From contig UQNV01000027.1 in assembly GCA_900542505.1 (NCBI GenBank), forward strand, positions 1-29,550: 29,550 bases of DNA, written 5' to 3'. The DNA is from an uncultured Alistipes sp. (GTDB lineage: Bacteria > Bacteroidota > Bacteroidia > Bacteroidales > Rikenellaceae). Position numbers and translations under genes: made by a program. The first letter of the stretch is position 1. Each line of letters begins with the position of its first letter. The notes under the pieces were generated by a model. The model saw nothing but the letters and a program-made list of their open reading frames with translations. It was not told the DNA's origin and ran no database searches. Of this stretch, positions 6,769 through 14,309 are shown piece after piece.

Positions 6769-7488
6769 CTACATGGGATAGAGGGCCTCCATCGCCTCGG
6801 CGATGCGTTCGGCCCGAAGTGTCATGAAGGGCTCGCCGTCGCAGTGGGCCAGCGAGGTGACGCCGCGGTGGTCGACATAGAAGAGCTCCTCGAAGCGGCG
6901 CAGCGCCTCGCGCGGCAGCGGCTCCTCGACGATGGCGAACCCGGCCCTGAGGGCGGCGTCGAGCGCCGTCTGCCGTTCGACGCTCCGGGGTGCGGGCGGG
7001 GTGACGAGCGTGCGGCCGCTCAGGGCGAAGAGCGGCGCGTCGTCGGCCGTGACGGCCCGGCCGGCCTCGTCGCACCGCAGGGCGACCTGTGCGTCGGCCG
7101 CCTGCGCCTGCTGCCGGGCCAGCGCCGCGGCAGCCTCGCGGGCCGAGGTGGGTCCCTCGCCGAAGGGGAGCGCATAGCGCAGCGTCACGGCATCGGGCGT
7201 GATGCTGCGGTGGGCATAGCCGCGGTAGAGCGAGATGCCGCGGAACCGGCATTCGACCTCGCCGCTGTCGTCCATCGCCAGCCGTACGAAGAGCGAGCGG
7301 TCGCAGCCGGCCGGGGCGCCTCGGCGCGCTTCGCGCAGGAGCGCGTCGGCCGCCTGTGCCTCGGTGAGCGGCAGCCCGAAGCCGAAGAGGCTCCGCGCCC
7401 AGCCGTCGAGCCGGGCCAGATGCTCCGGGAGGTTGCGGCAGAAGCCGTCGAGCAGGTGTACGGTCTGGTAGAGGTATACGTCGGTCAC
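6769..7488 (-). CDS. Degenerate class IV aminotransferase-like protein lacking lysine
   Basis: A 239-residue protein that resembles PLP-dependent class IV aminotransferases and aminodeoxychorismate lyases. The N-terminal QTVHLLDG...NLPEHLARLD matches the family start, and LFALSGRTLVTPP matches the strand after the PLP loop. The family needs a lysine to bind PLP, but this protein contains no lysine at all; the region where it should be reads TSAREAAAAL. The usual ExxxSN loop is also altered (VTADDAPLF). It is therefore probably not a PLP enzyme, or the fold assignment is wrong. The start is GTG at 7488, overlapping the holA stop as GTGA, so it is translationally coupled to holA. Function unknown. 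Confidence 0.75.
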   Translation of the reverse strand: MTDVYLYQTVHLLDGFCRNLPEHLARLDGWARSLFGFGLPLTEAQAADALLREARRGAPAGCDRSLFVRLAMDDSGEVECRFRGISLYRGYAHRSITPDAVTLRYALPFGEGPTSAREAAAALARQQAQAADAQVALRCDEAGRAVTADDAPLFALSGRTLVTPPAPRSVERQTALDAALRAGFAIVEEPLPREALRRFEELFYVDHRGVTSLAHCDGEPFMTLRAERIAEAMEALYPM

Positions 7489-8555
7489 AGCAGGAAGATT
7501 TTGAGCAGCAGTTCGCGCAGCAGTTCGCCGTCCGGGGCGCCGCCCGTGTTGATGCCCTTGCTCTTGGCGTCGTATTCGCGCAGCAGCCCGAGGATGCGGA
7601 AGACCTTGCGGTTGTCCCAGGCCGTGGAGAGCTGCTTGATTTCGCCCACGGCGTAGACGTTGCTCTTGCGCAGCGTGCGCATGAGCTCCGCGTCCGACGG
7701 GAACGGCTTCCCGCGATGGCGGCTGAGCCAGCGCAGGTAGTTGACCGTGAAGTAGTCGCGGAACTGCGAGAAGAGGGCCATGACGGTCAGCAGCAGCGGA
7801 TGCTCCTTGGGGTTGCGGGCGAAATGGTCGGCAATCATCAGCGCACGGGCCATGTCGCGGGTGGCGACCGCCTTGCAGAGCTCGAAGTTGTTGAAATCCT
7901 TCGAAATGCCGATGTTGGCCTCGATGTCGGCATCCGAGATGCGGTGCTGTCCCTCGGGCAGCGAGACCGCCAGCTTGTGCAGCTCGTTCGCGATTTTCGA
8001 GATGTCGGTGCCCAGATGGTCGGTCAGCATCGAGAGCGCCTTTGCATCGATGGAGAGGCCCCGCCCGGCGATGAACTGCTGGAGCCAGGGGCCGATTTCG
8101 TAGTCGCGCGGCCGGACCGATTCGAGCACCGCGCCGTTGGCCGCGCAGTTCTTGTAGAGCGCCGAGCGCTTGTCGACGTTCTTCTCTTTGTGGCAGATGA
8201 CCAGGATGGTCGAGGGCGAGGGCTTCTGCGTGTAGAGCGCCAGTTTGTCGAGGCCGCGGAGCTGCTGCGCCTCGCGGACGATGACCACCTCGTAGGAGCC
8301 CATCATCGGCATCTGGCGGCAGAGTGTCACCACCTGTCCCGCGTCGGTGTCGCGCCCGTAGACCGTAATCTGGTTGAAGGCGCGCTCGGCCTCGCCCAGA
8401 ATCGTCGTCGCCAGCTGTTCGCTCAGCGCGTCGATGAAGTAGCTCTCCTCGCCCATGAGCAGGTAGACGGGCCGGAAGCGGCGGGCGGCCACCTCGGCCG
8501 TCAGCCGTTCGAACTCGGCGGCCGAGTCCCGGAATTTCATCGCACCCTTGGCCAT
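7485..8555 (-). CDS. holA: DNA polymerase III subunit delta
   Basis: The delta subunit is the part of the clamp loader that opens the sliding clamp. The protein has 356 residues, near the family's 340. Its N-terminal RFRPVYLLMGEESYFIDALSEQL, the SPSTILVICHKEKNVDKRSALYK block and the helical C-terminal third with LRKSNVYAVGEIKQLSTAWD are typical of Bacteroidota HolA. The frame runs 51 codons further upstream inside tilS, but the ATG at 8555 (MAKGAMKFRD) lies one base after the tilS stop and gives the normal N-terminus; ATG 8540 is an alternative. Downstream it overlaps the aminotransferase-like gene by 4 bases. Confidence 0.92.
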   Translation of the reverse strand: MAKGAMKFRDSAAEFERLTAEVAARRFRPVYLLMGEESYFIDALSEQLATTILGEAERAFNQITVYGRDTDAGQVVTLCRQMPMMGSYEVVIVREAQQLRGLDKLALYTQKPSPSTILVICHKEKNVDKRSALYKNCAANGAVLESVRPRDYEIGPWLQQFIAGRGLSIDAKALSMLTDHLGTDISKIANELHKLAVSLPEGQHRISDADIEANIGISKDFNNFELCKAVATRDMARALMIADHFARNPKEHPLLLTVMALFSQFRDYFTVNYLRWLSRHRGKPFPSDAELMRTLRKSNVYAVGEIKQLSTAWDNRKVFRILGLLREYDAKSKGINTGGAPDGELLRELLLKIFLL

Positions 8556-8556
8556 G

Positions 8557-9903
8557 TCACACGATTTCTTTGGTGATGCGCAGCACGTTCTCCGTCTCGC
8601 GCGTGAGTCGGTAGCGGTCGTCGATGCGGCGGCCCACCACCCATACGATGTCGTCGCCCGAGAGCAGCACGAACTGCCGCTCCTTCTCGGCCACCGAGAC
8701 CTTGGCATCCTTCAGGAAGTCGCTCAGCTTCTTGCGTCCCGTCATCCCGAAGGGGATGAACCAGTCGCCCTCGCGCCAGCGGCGGAGCGTGAGCGGGAAG
8801 CGGAGCCGGTCGGCGTCGACCTGGGCGATGTGCTCGGGCACGCCGAAGTTCTCGATGGTGTCGATGTCGCAATACTCGAAGTAGAGCACCGAGTTGCCGC
8901 AGTAGCTGCGCGGGGCTCCCCGCTCGACGGTGGTCATGCAGTCGTCGCAGGCCGGGATGCGCCCCACGACGATGCTCCCGCGGTCGGTGCAGGCGACATA
9001 CTCGCGCGAGTAGAAGCGGCGGCCCGTCGTGCCGTGGTCGAGCGCATGGCAGAGCGAGTCGATGACGTCGCCCTTGAAGCCGTAGGCCGAGCTGAGCAGC
9101 TCGTAGACCACGAAATTGCGCGGGAAGGCCGGGTCGATGCGGTCGAGGTGAATCGTGTCGAGCCCGTCGGCCGAGGTGACCGCCAGCGCGCGGATGCGCT
9201 CGATGCCGTGGTTGATGAAGAGCTGGGCATCGGTCAGACGGGCGATGTTGCTCCGCATCAGGCTCGTGAACTTGGGGTTGATTTCCCGGATGCGGGGGAT
9301 GAGCCCCAGCCGGATTTTGTTGCGCAGGTATTTGGTCGAGCGGTTCGACGAATCCTCGCGGAAGGGGATGTGTTCCGCCACGGCGAATTCGAGAATCTCC
9401 TTGCGCGAGGCGAACATGAGCGGGCGTATGATGCGCCCCATCTGGGTCGAGATGCCCGTCAGGCCGCGCAGCCCCGTGCCGCGCAGCAGGTTGATGAAGA
9501 AGGTCTCAATCGAGTCGTCGGCGTGGTGTGCCACGGCGATGGCCGGATAGTCGTACTGGCGGCTCAGTTCGTCGAACCAGGCGTAGCGCAGACGGCGGGC
9601 GGCCATCTCCATCGATTCGCCCGTACGCTCCATCTCGGCGGCCGTGTCGAAGCGGCGGTTGTAGCAGGGCACGCCGTAGCGGGCGGCCTCGTTGGCCACG
9701 AGCACCTCGTCCTCGTCGCTCTCGGTGCCGCGCAGCTGGAAGTTGCAGTGGGCGACCCCCACCTCGTAGCCGCTGCGGATGAAGAGCGTGAGCATGACCA
9801 TCGAGTCGACGCCGCCCGAGACGGTGAGCAGAACGCGTCCGCCCGGGGGGAGCAGCTCGTTTTCGGTGATGTAGCGTTGGAAGGAGTCCAGAAGATGTGC
9901 CAT
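8557..9903 (-). CDS. tilS: tRNA(Ile)-lysidine synthetase TilS
   Basis: TilS attaches lysine to C34 of the CAU-anticodon isoleucine tRNA, so that it reads AUA and is charged with Ile. The 448-residue protein has the N-type ATP pyrophosphatase P-loop SGGVDSM at residues 29-35, the VAHHADDSIETFFINLLRGTG block, RPLMFASRKEI, and FREDSSNRSTKYLRNKIR. A C-terminal tRNA-binding domain has the WREGDWFIPFGMTGRKKLSDFLKD signature. The ATG at 9903 (MAHLLDSFQRYI) is chosen over a 27-codon upstream extension that has no family similarity. holA starts one base after its stop. Confidence 0.95.
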   Translation of the reverse strand: MAHLLDSFQRYITENELLPPGGRVLLTVSGGVDSMVMLTLFIRSGYEVGVAHCNFQLRGTESDEDEVLVANEAARYGVPCYNRRFDTAAEMERTGESMEMAARRLRYAWFDELSRQYDYPAIAVAHHADDSIETFFINLLRGTGLRGLTGISTQMGRIIRPLMFASRKEILEFAVAEHIPFREDSSNRSTKYLRNKIRLGLIPRIREINPKFTSLMRSNIARLTDAQLFINHGIERIRALAVTSADGLDTIHLDRIDPAFPRNFVVYELLSSAYGFKGDVIDSLCHALDHGTTGRRFYSREYVACTDRGSIVVGRIPACDDCMTTVERGAPRSYCGNSVLYFEYCDIDTIENFGVPEHIAQVDADRLRFPLTLRRWREGDWFIPFGMTGRKKLSDFLKDAKVSVAEKERQFVLLSGDDIVWVVGRRIDDRYRLTRETENVLRITKEIV

Positions 9904-9968
9904 AGGCAAAATGTCGGTATGATGGGGCGCCCGCAGCGCCCGTCGTTGTTCGGTTCGGATGGAGGACG

Positions 9969-10015
9969 GGACCCGGCCGTGCATGGGGACGCGGCTCGCG
10001 GCCGCGCCGGGGTCC
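9969..10015. other. Nested hairpin between murB and tilS
   Basis: Outer arms 9969-9977 and 10006-10015 (one bulge) enclose an inner perfect 6-bp stem (9990-9995 with 10001-10006). It sits 10 bases past the murB stop in a 121-base gap with no gene. There is no T run. It may act in 3'-end formation or mRNA stability for murB. Confidence 0.4.
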
Positions 10016-10024
10016 GCCCCTTCG

Positions 10025-11035
10025 TCAGAGGATGTTCACCTCGGTGTCGATGGCCACGCCGAACTTTTCGTGGACCTTGGCCTGCACCTTGCGGGCGAAG
10101 GCCAGCACCTCGCTGCCCGTGGCGCCGCCCAGGTTGACAAGCACCAGTGCCTGGCGGTCGTGTACGCCGACGCGCCCCTCGCGGTAGCCCTTGAGTCCGG
10201 TCCGGTCGATGAGCCAGCCGGCCGCCAGTTTCACCTTCGCCGGGTCGGCGGCGGGGTAGAGCGGCATGTCGGGGTAACTTTCGCGCAGCCGTTCGGCCAC
10301 GGGGGCCTCGACGACGGGGTTCTTGAAGAAGCTGCCGGCGTTGCCCGTCACGGCGGGGTCGGGCAGCTTCGAGCGGCGGATGGCGCAGACCGCCTCGCGG
10401 ATGTGCTCCAGCGTGGGGCCTCCCAGCGCCTCGACCTCGCGCTGCAGGTCGCCGTACCCGAGCCGCGGCTGCGGCGTGCGGCTCAGCCGCAGCGTGACGG
10501 CCGTGATGATGACCCTGCCCCGCAGCGCATGCTTGAAGACGCTTTCGCGGTAACCGAAGCCGCAGTGCGCGGCATCCATCACCAGCATGTTGCGGGTCTC
10601 GACGCAGAACATCTCGACGCTCTCGATGGCATCCTTCGCCTCGCAGCCGTAGGCCCCGATGTTCTGCACCGGTGCGGCGCCCGCCTTGCCGGGGATGAGC
10701 GAGAGGTTTTCCAGCCCCCACAGCCCCCGTTCGACGGCCCAGGCCACCAGCGTGTCCCATTCGACGCCCGCCTCGACGCGCACGCGCACCGTGGCGCCCT
10801 CCTCGCTCAGCGGCGTGATGCCCTGTGCCACGGGGCAGAGGAGCACTCCCTCGTAGTCCCGCGTGAAGAGGATATTGTTGCCGCCGCCGAGCACGTACCA
10901 CTGGCGCGGCACGCCTGCGGCGAAGAGTTCGCTCAGCTCGTCCGGCGTCTCGAATTCGACCAGCCGGGCGGCCGACTGCGCGACGTGGAAACTGTTGCGT
11001 TCGCGCAGGTCGATGTGTTCAAATTCTCGAATCAT
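10025..11035 (-). CDS. murB: UDP-N-acetylenolpyruvoylglucosamine reductase MurB
   Basis: MurB reduces UDP-GlcNAc-enolpyruvate to UDP-MurNAc with NADPH and FAD, committing the sugar to peptidoglycan. The 336-residue protein is the long, E. coli-like type. FAD-binding segments VLGGGNNILF and LIPGKAGAAPVQNIGAYG are present, and the catalytic serine is Ser235 in GNAGSFFKNP. The C-terminal AAGWLIDRTGLKG is also typical. The start is the ATG at 11035; the frame continues three codons to a TTG. A TAnnTTTG box ends seven bases upstream, so the leader should be only a few bases. Confidence 0.96.
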   Translation of the reverse strand: MIREFEHIDLRERNSFHVAQSAARLVEFETPDELSELFAAGVPRQWYVLGGGNNILFTRDYEGVLLCPVAQGITPLSEEGATVRVRVEAGVEWDTLVAWAVERGLWGLENLSLIPGKAGAAPVQNIGAYGCEAKDAIESVEMFCVETRNMLVMDAAHCGFGYRESVFKHALRGRVIITAVTLRLSRTPQPRLGYGDLQREVEALGGPTLEHIREAVCAIRRSKLPDPAVTGNAGSFFKNPVVEAPVAERLRESYPDMPLYPAADPAKVKLAAGWLIDRTGLKGYREGRVGVHDRQALVLVNLGGATGSEVLAFARKVQAKVHEKFGVAIDTEVNIL

Positions 11036-11041
11036 GATGTG

Positions 11042-11049
11042 CAAAGTTA
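11042..11049 (-). promoter_or_regulatory. murB promoter box (TAACTTTG)
   Basis: TAACTTTG on the minus strand matches the -7 TAnnTTTG consensus and lies six bases from the murB ATG. The same eight bases occur on the opposite strand at 11062-11069. No good -33 TTG is seen at the expected spacing. Confidence 0.6.
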
Positions 11050-11061
11050 GGAATTATTTTA

Positions 11062-11069
11062 TAACTTTG
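11062..11069 (+). promoter_or_regulatory. Promoter box for the DUF4301 gene (TAACTTTG)
   Basis: TAACTTTG on the plus strand lies 48 bases upstream of the ATG at 11118, in an AT-rich patch within otherwise GC-rich DNA. It is back to back with the identical minus-strand box for murB, so the upstream elements of the two promoters must overlap. Confidence 0.6.
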
Positions 11070-11117
11070 ATACTTGAAACCAATCCCCGAAAACGAAAAA
11101 CCAAAACCTGATAAAAC

Positions 11118-12551
11118 ATGTTTACCCCTGAAGACCTGCTTCAAATCGAAAAACACGGGCTGACGCCCGACGGCGTGGAGTCGCAGCTGGAGAATTTCCG
11201 CCGCGGATTCCCCTTTCTGAAAGTGGTTCGAGCCGCTTCGCCCGGCGACGGCGTGCGCGTGCTCTCCGAGGCCGAGGCCGAGGCTGCGGCCGGGCGTTAC
11301 GACCGCGAGTCGGCCCGTCTCGGCGTGGTGAAGTTCGTGCCGGCGTCGGGTGCCGCGACGCGCATGTTCAAGGAGCTCTTCGAGTTCGTCAACGAGGACA
11401 AGCGCGGCAAGGGCATCGACACGCTGCTCGACAACATCGAGAAGTTCGCCTTCTGGCCCGAGCTGAAGGCTGTGCTTCCGGAGGGTGCCGACGACAAGGC
11501 CACCGTCAACGCCATCGTCCGCGACGGACTCGGCTACGGCTCGAAACCCAAGGGCCTGGTCACCTTCCACGCCTATCCCGAAGGGGCGCGCAAGGCGGCC
11601 GAGGAGCATCTGGTCGAGGGCGCGGCCTACGCTGCGTCGAACGGCGTGGTGCGGATTCACTTCACCGTCTCGCCCGAACACATGGAGGGCTTCAAGGAGC
11701 TGCTCGCGGCGCGTGTTCCCTTCTACGAGCAGCGTTTCGGCGTCCGCTACGACATCTCCTATTCGGTCCAGAAACCCTCGACCGACACCATCGCCGTCAA
11801 CCCCGACAACACCCCCTTCCGTCAGGACGACGGCTCGCTGCTCTTCCGTCCGGCGGGTCACGGCGCGCTCATCGAGAACCTGAACGACATCGAGGCCGAC
11901 GTGGTCTTCATCAAGAACATCGACAACGTGACCACCGACGCCCGCCGCGGCGATACGGTCCTCTACAAGAAGGTGCTGGCCGGGCTGCTGCTCGAACTGC
12001 AGGAGCAGGCCTTCGAGTACCTGCGCGCGCTCGAGGTGGGCGGCGCCGAACTGGCTCCGATTGCCGAGTTCGTCGAGAAGCGGCTCTGCGTGAAGCTGCC
12101 GGCCGACTACGACTCGGCGCTGCTCCGTGCGGTGCTCGACCGTCCCATCCGCGTCTGCGGCATGGTCCGCAACGAGGGCGAGCCGGGCGGCGGCCCCTTC
12201 TGGGTGGGCAATCCCGACGGCACGCAGTCGCTGCAGATTGCCGAGTCGAGCCAGATTTCGCCCGACGACATGCCGCTCATGAAGCAGGCCACGCACTTCA
12301 ATCCAGTGGACCTGGTCTGCGGCGTCCGCGACTCGAAGGGACGCAAGTTCGACCTGCGCCGCTATACCGACCCCTCGACGGGCTTCATCTCGTCGAAGTC
12401 GAGCGGCGGCCGTCCGCTGCGCGCCCAGGAGCTGCCGGGCCTCTGGAACGGCGCGATGGCCCGCTGGAATACGGTCTTCGTCGACGTGCCCATCACCACC
12501 TTCTCGCCCGTGAAGGTGGTGCAGGACCTGCTGCGTCCCCAGCATCAGTAG
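11118..12551 (+). CDS. DUF4301 family protein
   Basis: A 477-residue cytoplasmic protein with no signal peptide or membrane segment, recognised as the Bacteroidota DUF4301 family. Conserved-looking blocks include VVKFVPASGAATRMFKELFEF near residue 70, LVTFHAYPEGARKAAEEHLVEG near 145, the stretch with RPAGHGALIENLNDI near 245, and the C-terminal half with FWVGNPDGTQSLQI. The pattern recalls sugar nucleotidyltransferase-like proteins, but I cannot assign a reaction. It has its own promoter box at 11062 and a strong terminator just after the stop, so it is a single-gene transcript. Confidence 0.85.
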   Translation: MFTPEDLLQIEKHGLTPDGVESQLENFRRGFPFLKVVRAASPGDGVRVLSEAEAEAAAGRYDRESARLGVVKFVPASGAATRMFKELFEFVNEDKRGKGIDTLLDNIEKFAFWPELKAVLPEGADDKATVNAIVRDGLGYGSKPKGLVTFHAYPEGARKAAEEHLVEGAAYAASNGVVRIHFTVSPEHMEGFKELLAARVPFYEQRFGVRYDISYSVQKPSTDTIAVNPDNTPFRQDDGSLLFRPAGHGALIENLNDIEADVVFIKNIDNVTTDARRGDTVLYKKVLAGLLLELQEQAFEYLRALEVGGAELAPIAEFVEKRLCVKLPADYDSALLRAVLDRPIRVCGMVRNEGEPGGGPFWVGNPDGTQSLQIAESSQISPDDMPLMKQATHFNPVDLVCGVRDSKGRKFDLRRYTDPSTGFISSKSSGGRPLRAQELPGLWNGAMARWNTVFVDVPITTFSPVKVVQDLLRPQHQ

Positions 12552-12596
12552 CAGCGCGACCGGCGGAGCGGTCTGCTCCGTCCCGTTCCGACAGCC

Positions 12597-12636
12597 GGGA
12601 GCGGCGAGGTTTTCTCCTCGCCGCTCCCTCGTTTTT
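12597..12636 (+). terminator. Rho-independent terminator after the DUF4301 gene
   Basis: A perfect 13-bp stem (12597-12609 with 12616-12628) with a 6-base loop is followed by TCGTTTTT. It lies 46 bases past the stop at 12551. Confidence 0.92.
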
Positions 12637-12643
12637 CGGGGCT

Positions 12644-12662
12644 CCCCGTCGGGACCCGTCGG
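12644..12662 (+). repeat. Dispersed intergenic 19-mer, copy 2
   Basis: CCCCGTCGGGACCCGTCGG, one mismatch from the minus-strand copy at 5353-5371. Both copies sit in gaps between transcription units. This copy follows directly after the terminator at 12597-12636. Confidence 0.35.
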
Positions 12663-12798
12663 GGCGGAGACCGGCCTGCTCCTCCCCTGTCTTACCATCT
12701 GCCGCTTTTCGGGGCGGAATTTCGTCGGTTTGCAGGCGATATTGTTCCTTAGAAGAATAAATTGTTACATTCGGATGCGGTTTATGAAGAAACTTTTC

Positions 12799-12806
12799 TA
12801 TATTTG
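12799..12806 (+). promoter_or_regulatory. Promoter box of the V/A-ATPase operon
   Basis: TATATTTG matches the -7 TAnnTTTG consensus, 39 bases upstream of the first ATG (12846), in an AT-rich stretch from about 12735. No convincing -33 TTG is at the standard spacing. The predicted leader is about 36 bases. Confidence 0.65.
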
Positions 12807-12845
12807 TGTGCAAAATGAAAATCGACGATTAAACTGAATAACACA

Positions 12846-13463
12846 ATGGAAAACAAACTTCAACAATTGACCCAGAAACTCTACGACGAGGGGCTGGAGA
12901 AGGGTCGTTCGGAGGCCGAACGGCTGGTTGCCGAAGCGAAGGCCCAGGCTGCGGCCATCGTGGAAGAGGCTCGTGCCGAGGCGGCCGGCATCGTCAAGCA
13001 GGCCGAGGCCAAGGCCGAGGACGTGGCCAAGAACACCATGACCGAAATCACGCTTGCCGGCAAGCAGGCCGTTTCGAAAATCAAGGCCGAACTGAGCGGC
13101 GCCATCGTTGCCCGCAGCATCTCGGAAGGGGTGAAGAAGTCGGTCGCCGACCCCGCCTTCCTCAAGGAGCTGCTGCTGGCCGTGGCCAAGAACTGGAACG
13201 GTGCCGACGCCGGCAAGGTTGAGCTCCGCGCGCTGCTGCCCGAGGCCAACCGCAAGGAGTTCGACGCCGCCTTTGCCGCAAGCGTCAAGGAGCTGCTCGC
13301 CGCAGGCATCGAGGTGGGTTACTCGAAGGAGGTGAAGAGCGGATTCAAGGTGGCGGCCAAGGACGGCGGCTACTATATCTCGTTCTCCGATGCGGATTTC
13401 GACGCACTGCTGGGCGAATACCTCCGCGACAAGGTGTCGGACCTGCTCTTTAAGGCCGAATAG
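12846..13463 (+). CDS. ntpE: V/A-type ATPase subunit E
   Basis: Subunit E is the peripheral stalk that ties the catalytic head to the membrane part. The 205-residue protein has a long N-terminal Ala/Glu/Lys-rich coiled coil (about 1-85, with repeated VEEARAEA- and KQAEAKAED-like segments). A globular C-terminal domain ends in DALLGEYLRDKVSDLLF, the usual subunit E layout. It is the first gene of the operon, and the next gene starts 2 bases after its stop. Bacteroidota operons usually show no separate subunit G/H gene, so this may be the only stalk helix partner encoded here. Confidence 0.9.
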   Translation: MENKLQQLTQKLYDEGLEKGRSEAERLVAEAKAQAAAIVEEARAEAAGIVKQAEAKAEDVAKNTMTEITLAGKQAVSKIKAELSGAIVARSISEGVKKSVADPAFLKELLLAVAKNWNGADAGKVELRALLPEANRKEFDAAFAASVKELLAAGIEVGYSKEVKSGFKVAAKDGGYYISFSDADFDALLGEYLRDKVSDLLFKAE

Positions 13464-13465
13464 CC

Positions 13466-14296
13466 ATGTCGGGACGCAACTATTACAGTCTGGTCGCCGG
13501 GTTGCGCGAATATGCGCTCGACGCCGACACCAAGGGCTTTGATGCGAAGGGCATCGTCGAGGAGATTCTCGGCGAGGTCAGCGCGTCGGACGCCTCGGAG
13601 GTGCGGCTGCTCTACGGCTACTACGACTGCGAAAACATCCTCGCGCTGCGGGCGGGCCGTTCGGCCCACAACCCGCTGGGCAACTTCACGCGCGAGGAGC
13701 TGGAGCAGGAGCTCAAGGCTCCGCGGCTCCTTCCGCAGGGCATCGCCCGCGTGGTGATGGCCTATGCCGACCCCGAAGGCGAAGAGGCCGAGGAGATTGA
13801 CACGGCGCGGCGTTTCGAGACGGCGCTCTTTGCCGCCTACTACGACGCATGCCGCCGCGCCCGGAGCCGCTTCCTGCGCGCCTGGTCCGAATTCGACCGC
13901 ACGCTGCGCAACGTCACGGCCGCACTGGCGGCCCGCGCCGCCTCGCGCCCGGTCGAGGAGGTGGTCGTGGGCGGAGGCGACGTGGCCGAACAGCTGCAGC
14001 GCAGCTCGGCCGCCGATTTCGGCCTGCGGGGCGAACTTCCCTTTGTCGATACGGTCATCGCGGCGATGAACGACGAGGCCAACCTCCTGGAGAAGGAGCG
14101 CAAAATCGACCTCGTCCGCTGGGAGGAGGCCACCGAGCTGGCTACGTTCGACTATTTCAATATTAACGCCATCCTTTCGTATCTGGTACGCATCAATATC
14201 GTGGCCCGCTGGGCACGTCTCGATGCGGCGCGCGGTCGCGAGATGTTCGGCCGTCTGCTGGCCGAACTGGACGGCAAGGAGTTGATAAATAAGTAA
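13466..14296 (+). CDS. DUF2764 protein, probable subunit C-like ATPase component
   Basis: This 276-residue protein belongs to the DUF2764 family, found in Bacteroidota V-type ATPase operons exactly between the E and A genes. It begins MSGRNYYSLVAGL and is predominantly helical and acidic, with the motif FDYFNINAILSYLVRINIVARW near the C-terminus. Its position is where subunit C sits in other V/A-ATPase operons, and family context suggests it replaces C as the link between central rotor and membrane ring. That role is inferred. It starts 2 bases after ntpE and ends 13 bases before ntpA. Confidence 0.85.
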   Translation: MSGRNYYSLVAGLREYALDADTKGFDAKGIVEEILGEVSASDASEVRLLYGYYDCENILALRAGRSAHNPLGNFTREELEQELKAPRLLPQGIARVVMAYADPEGEEAEEIDTARRFETALFAAYYDACRRARSRFLRAWSEFDRTLRNVTAALAARAASRPVEEVVVGGGDVAEQLQRSSAADFGLRGELPFVDTVIAAMNDEANLLEKERKIDLVRWEEATELATFDYFNINAILSYLVRINIVARWARLDAARGREMFGRLLAELDGKELINK

Positions 14297-14309
14297 AAAC
14301 AATCATACG

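Noticed and set aside
3050..7656. Very long plus-strand open frames (779 and 799 codons) opposite the lpxD/tlpA and coaD/holA genes, and similar ones opposite rnr and the V/A-ATPase genes.
   Set aside because: They are antisense shadows of well-identified genes, caused by high GC at third codon positions. Their translations are low-complexity and match no family.
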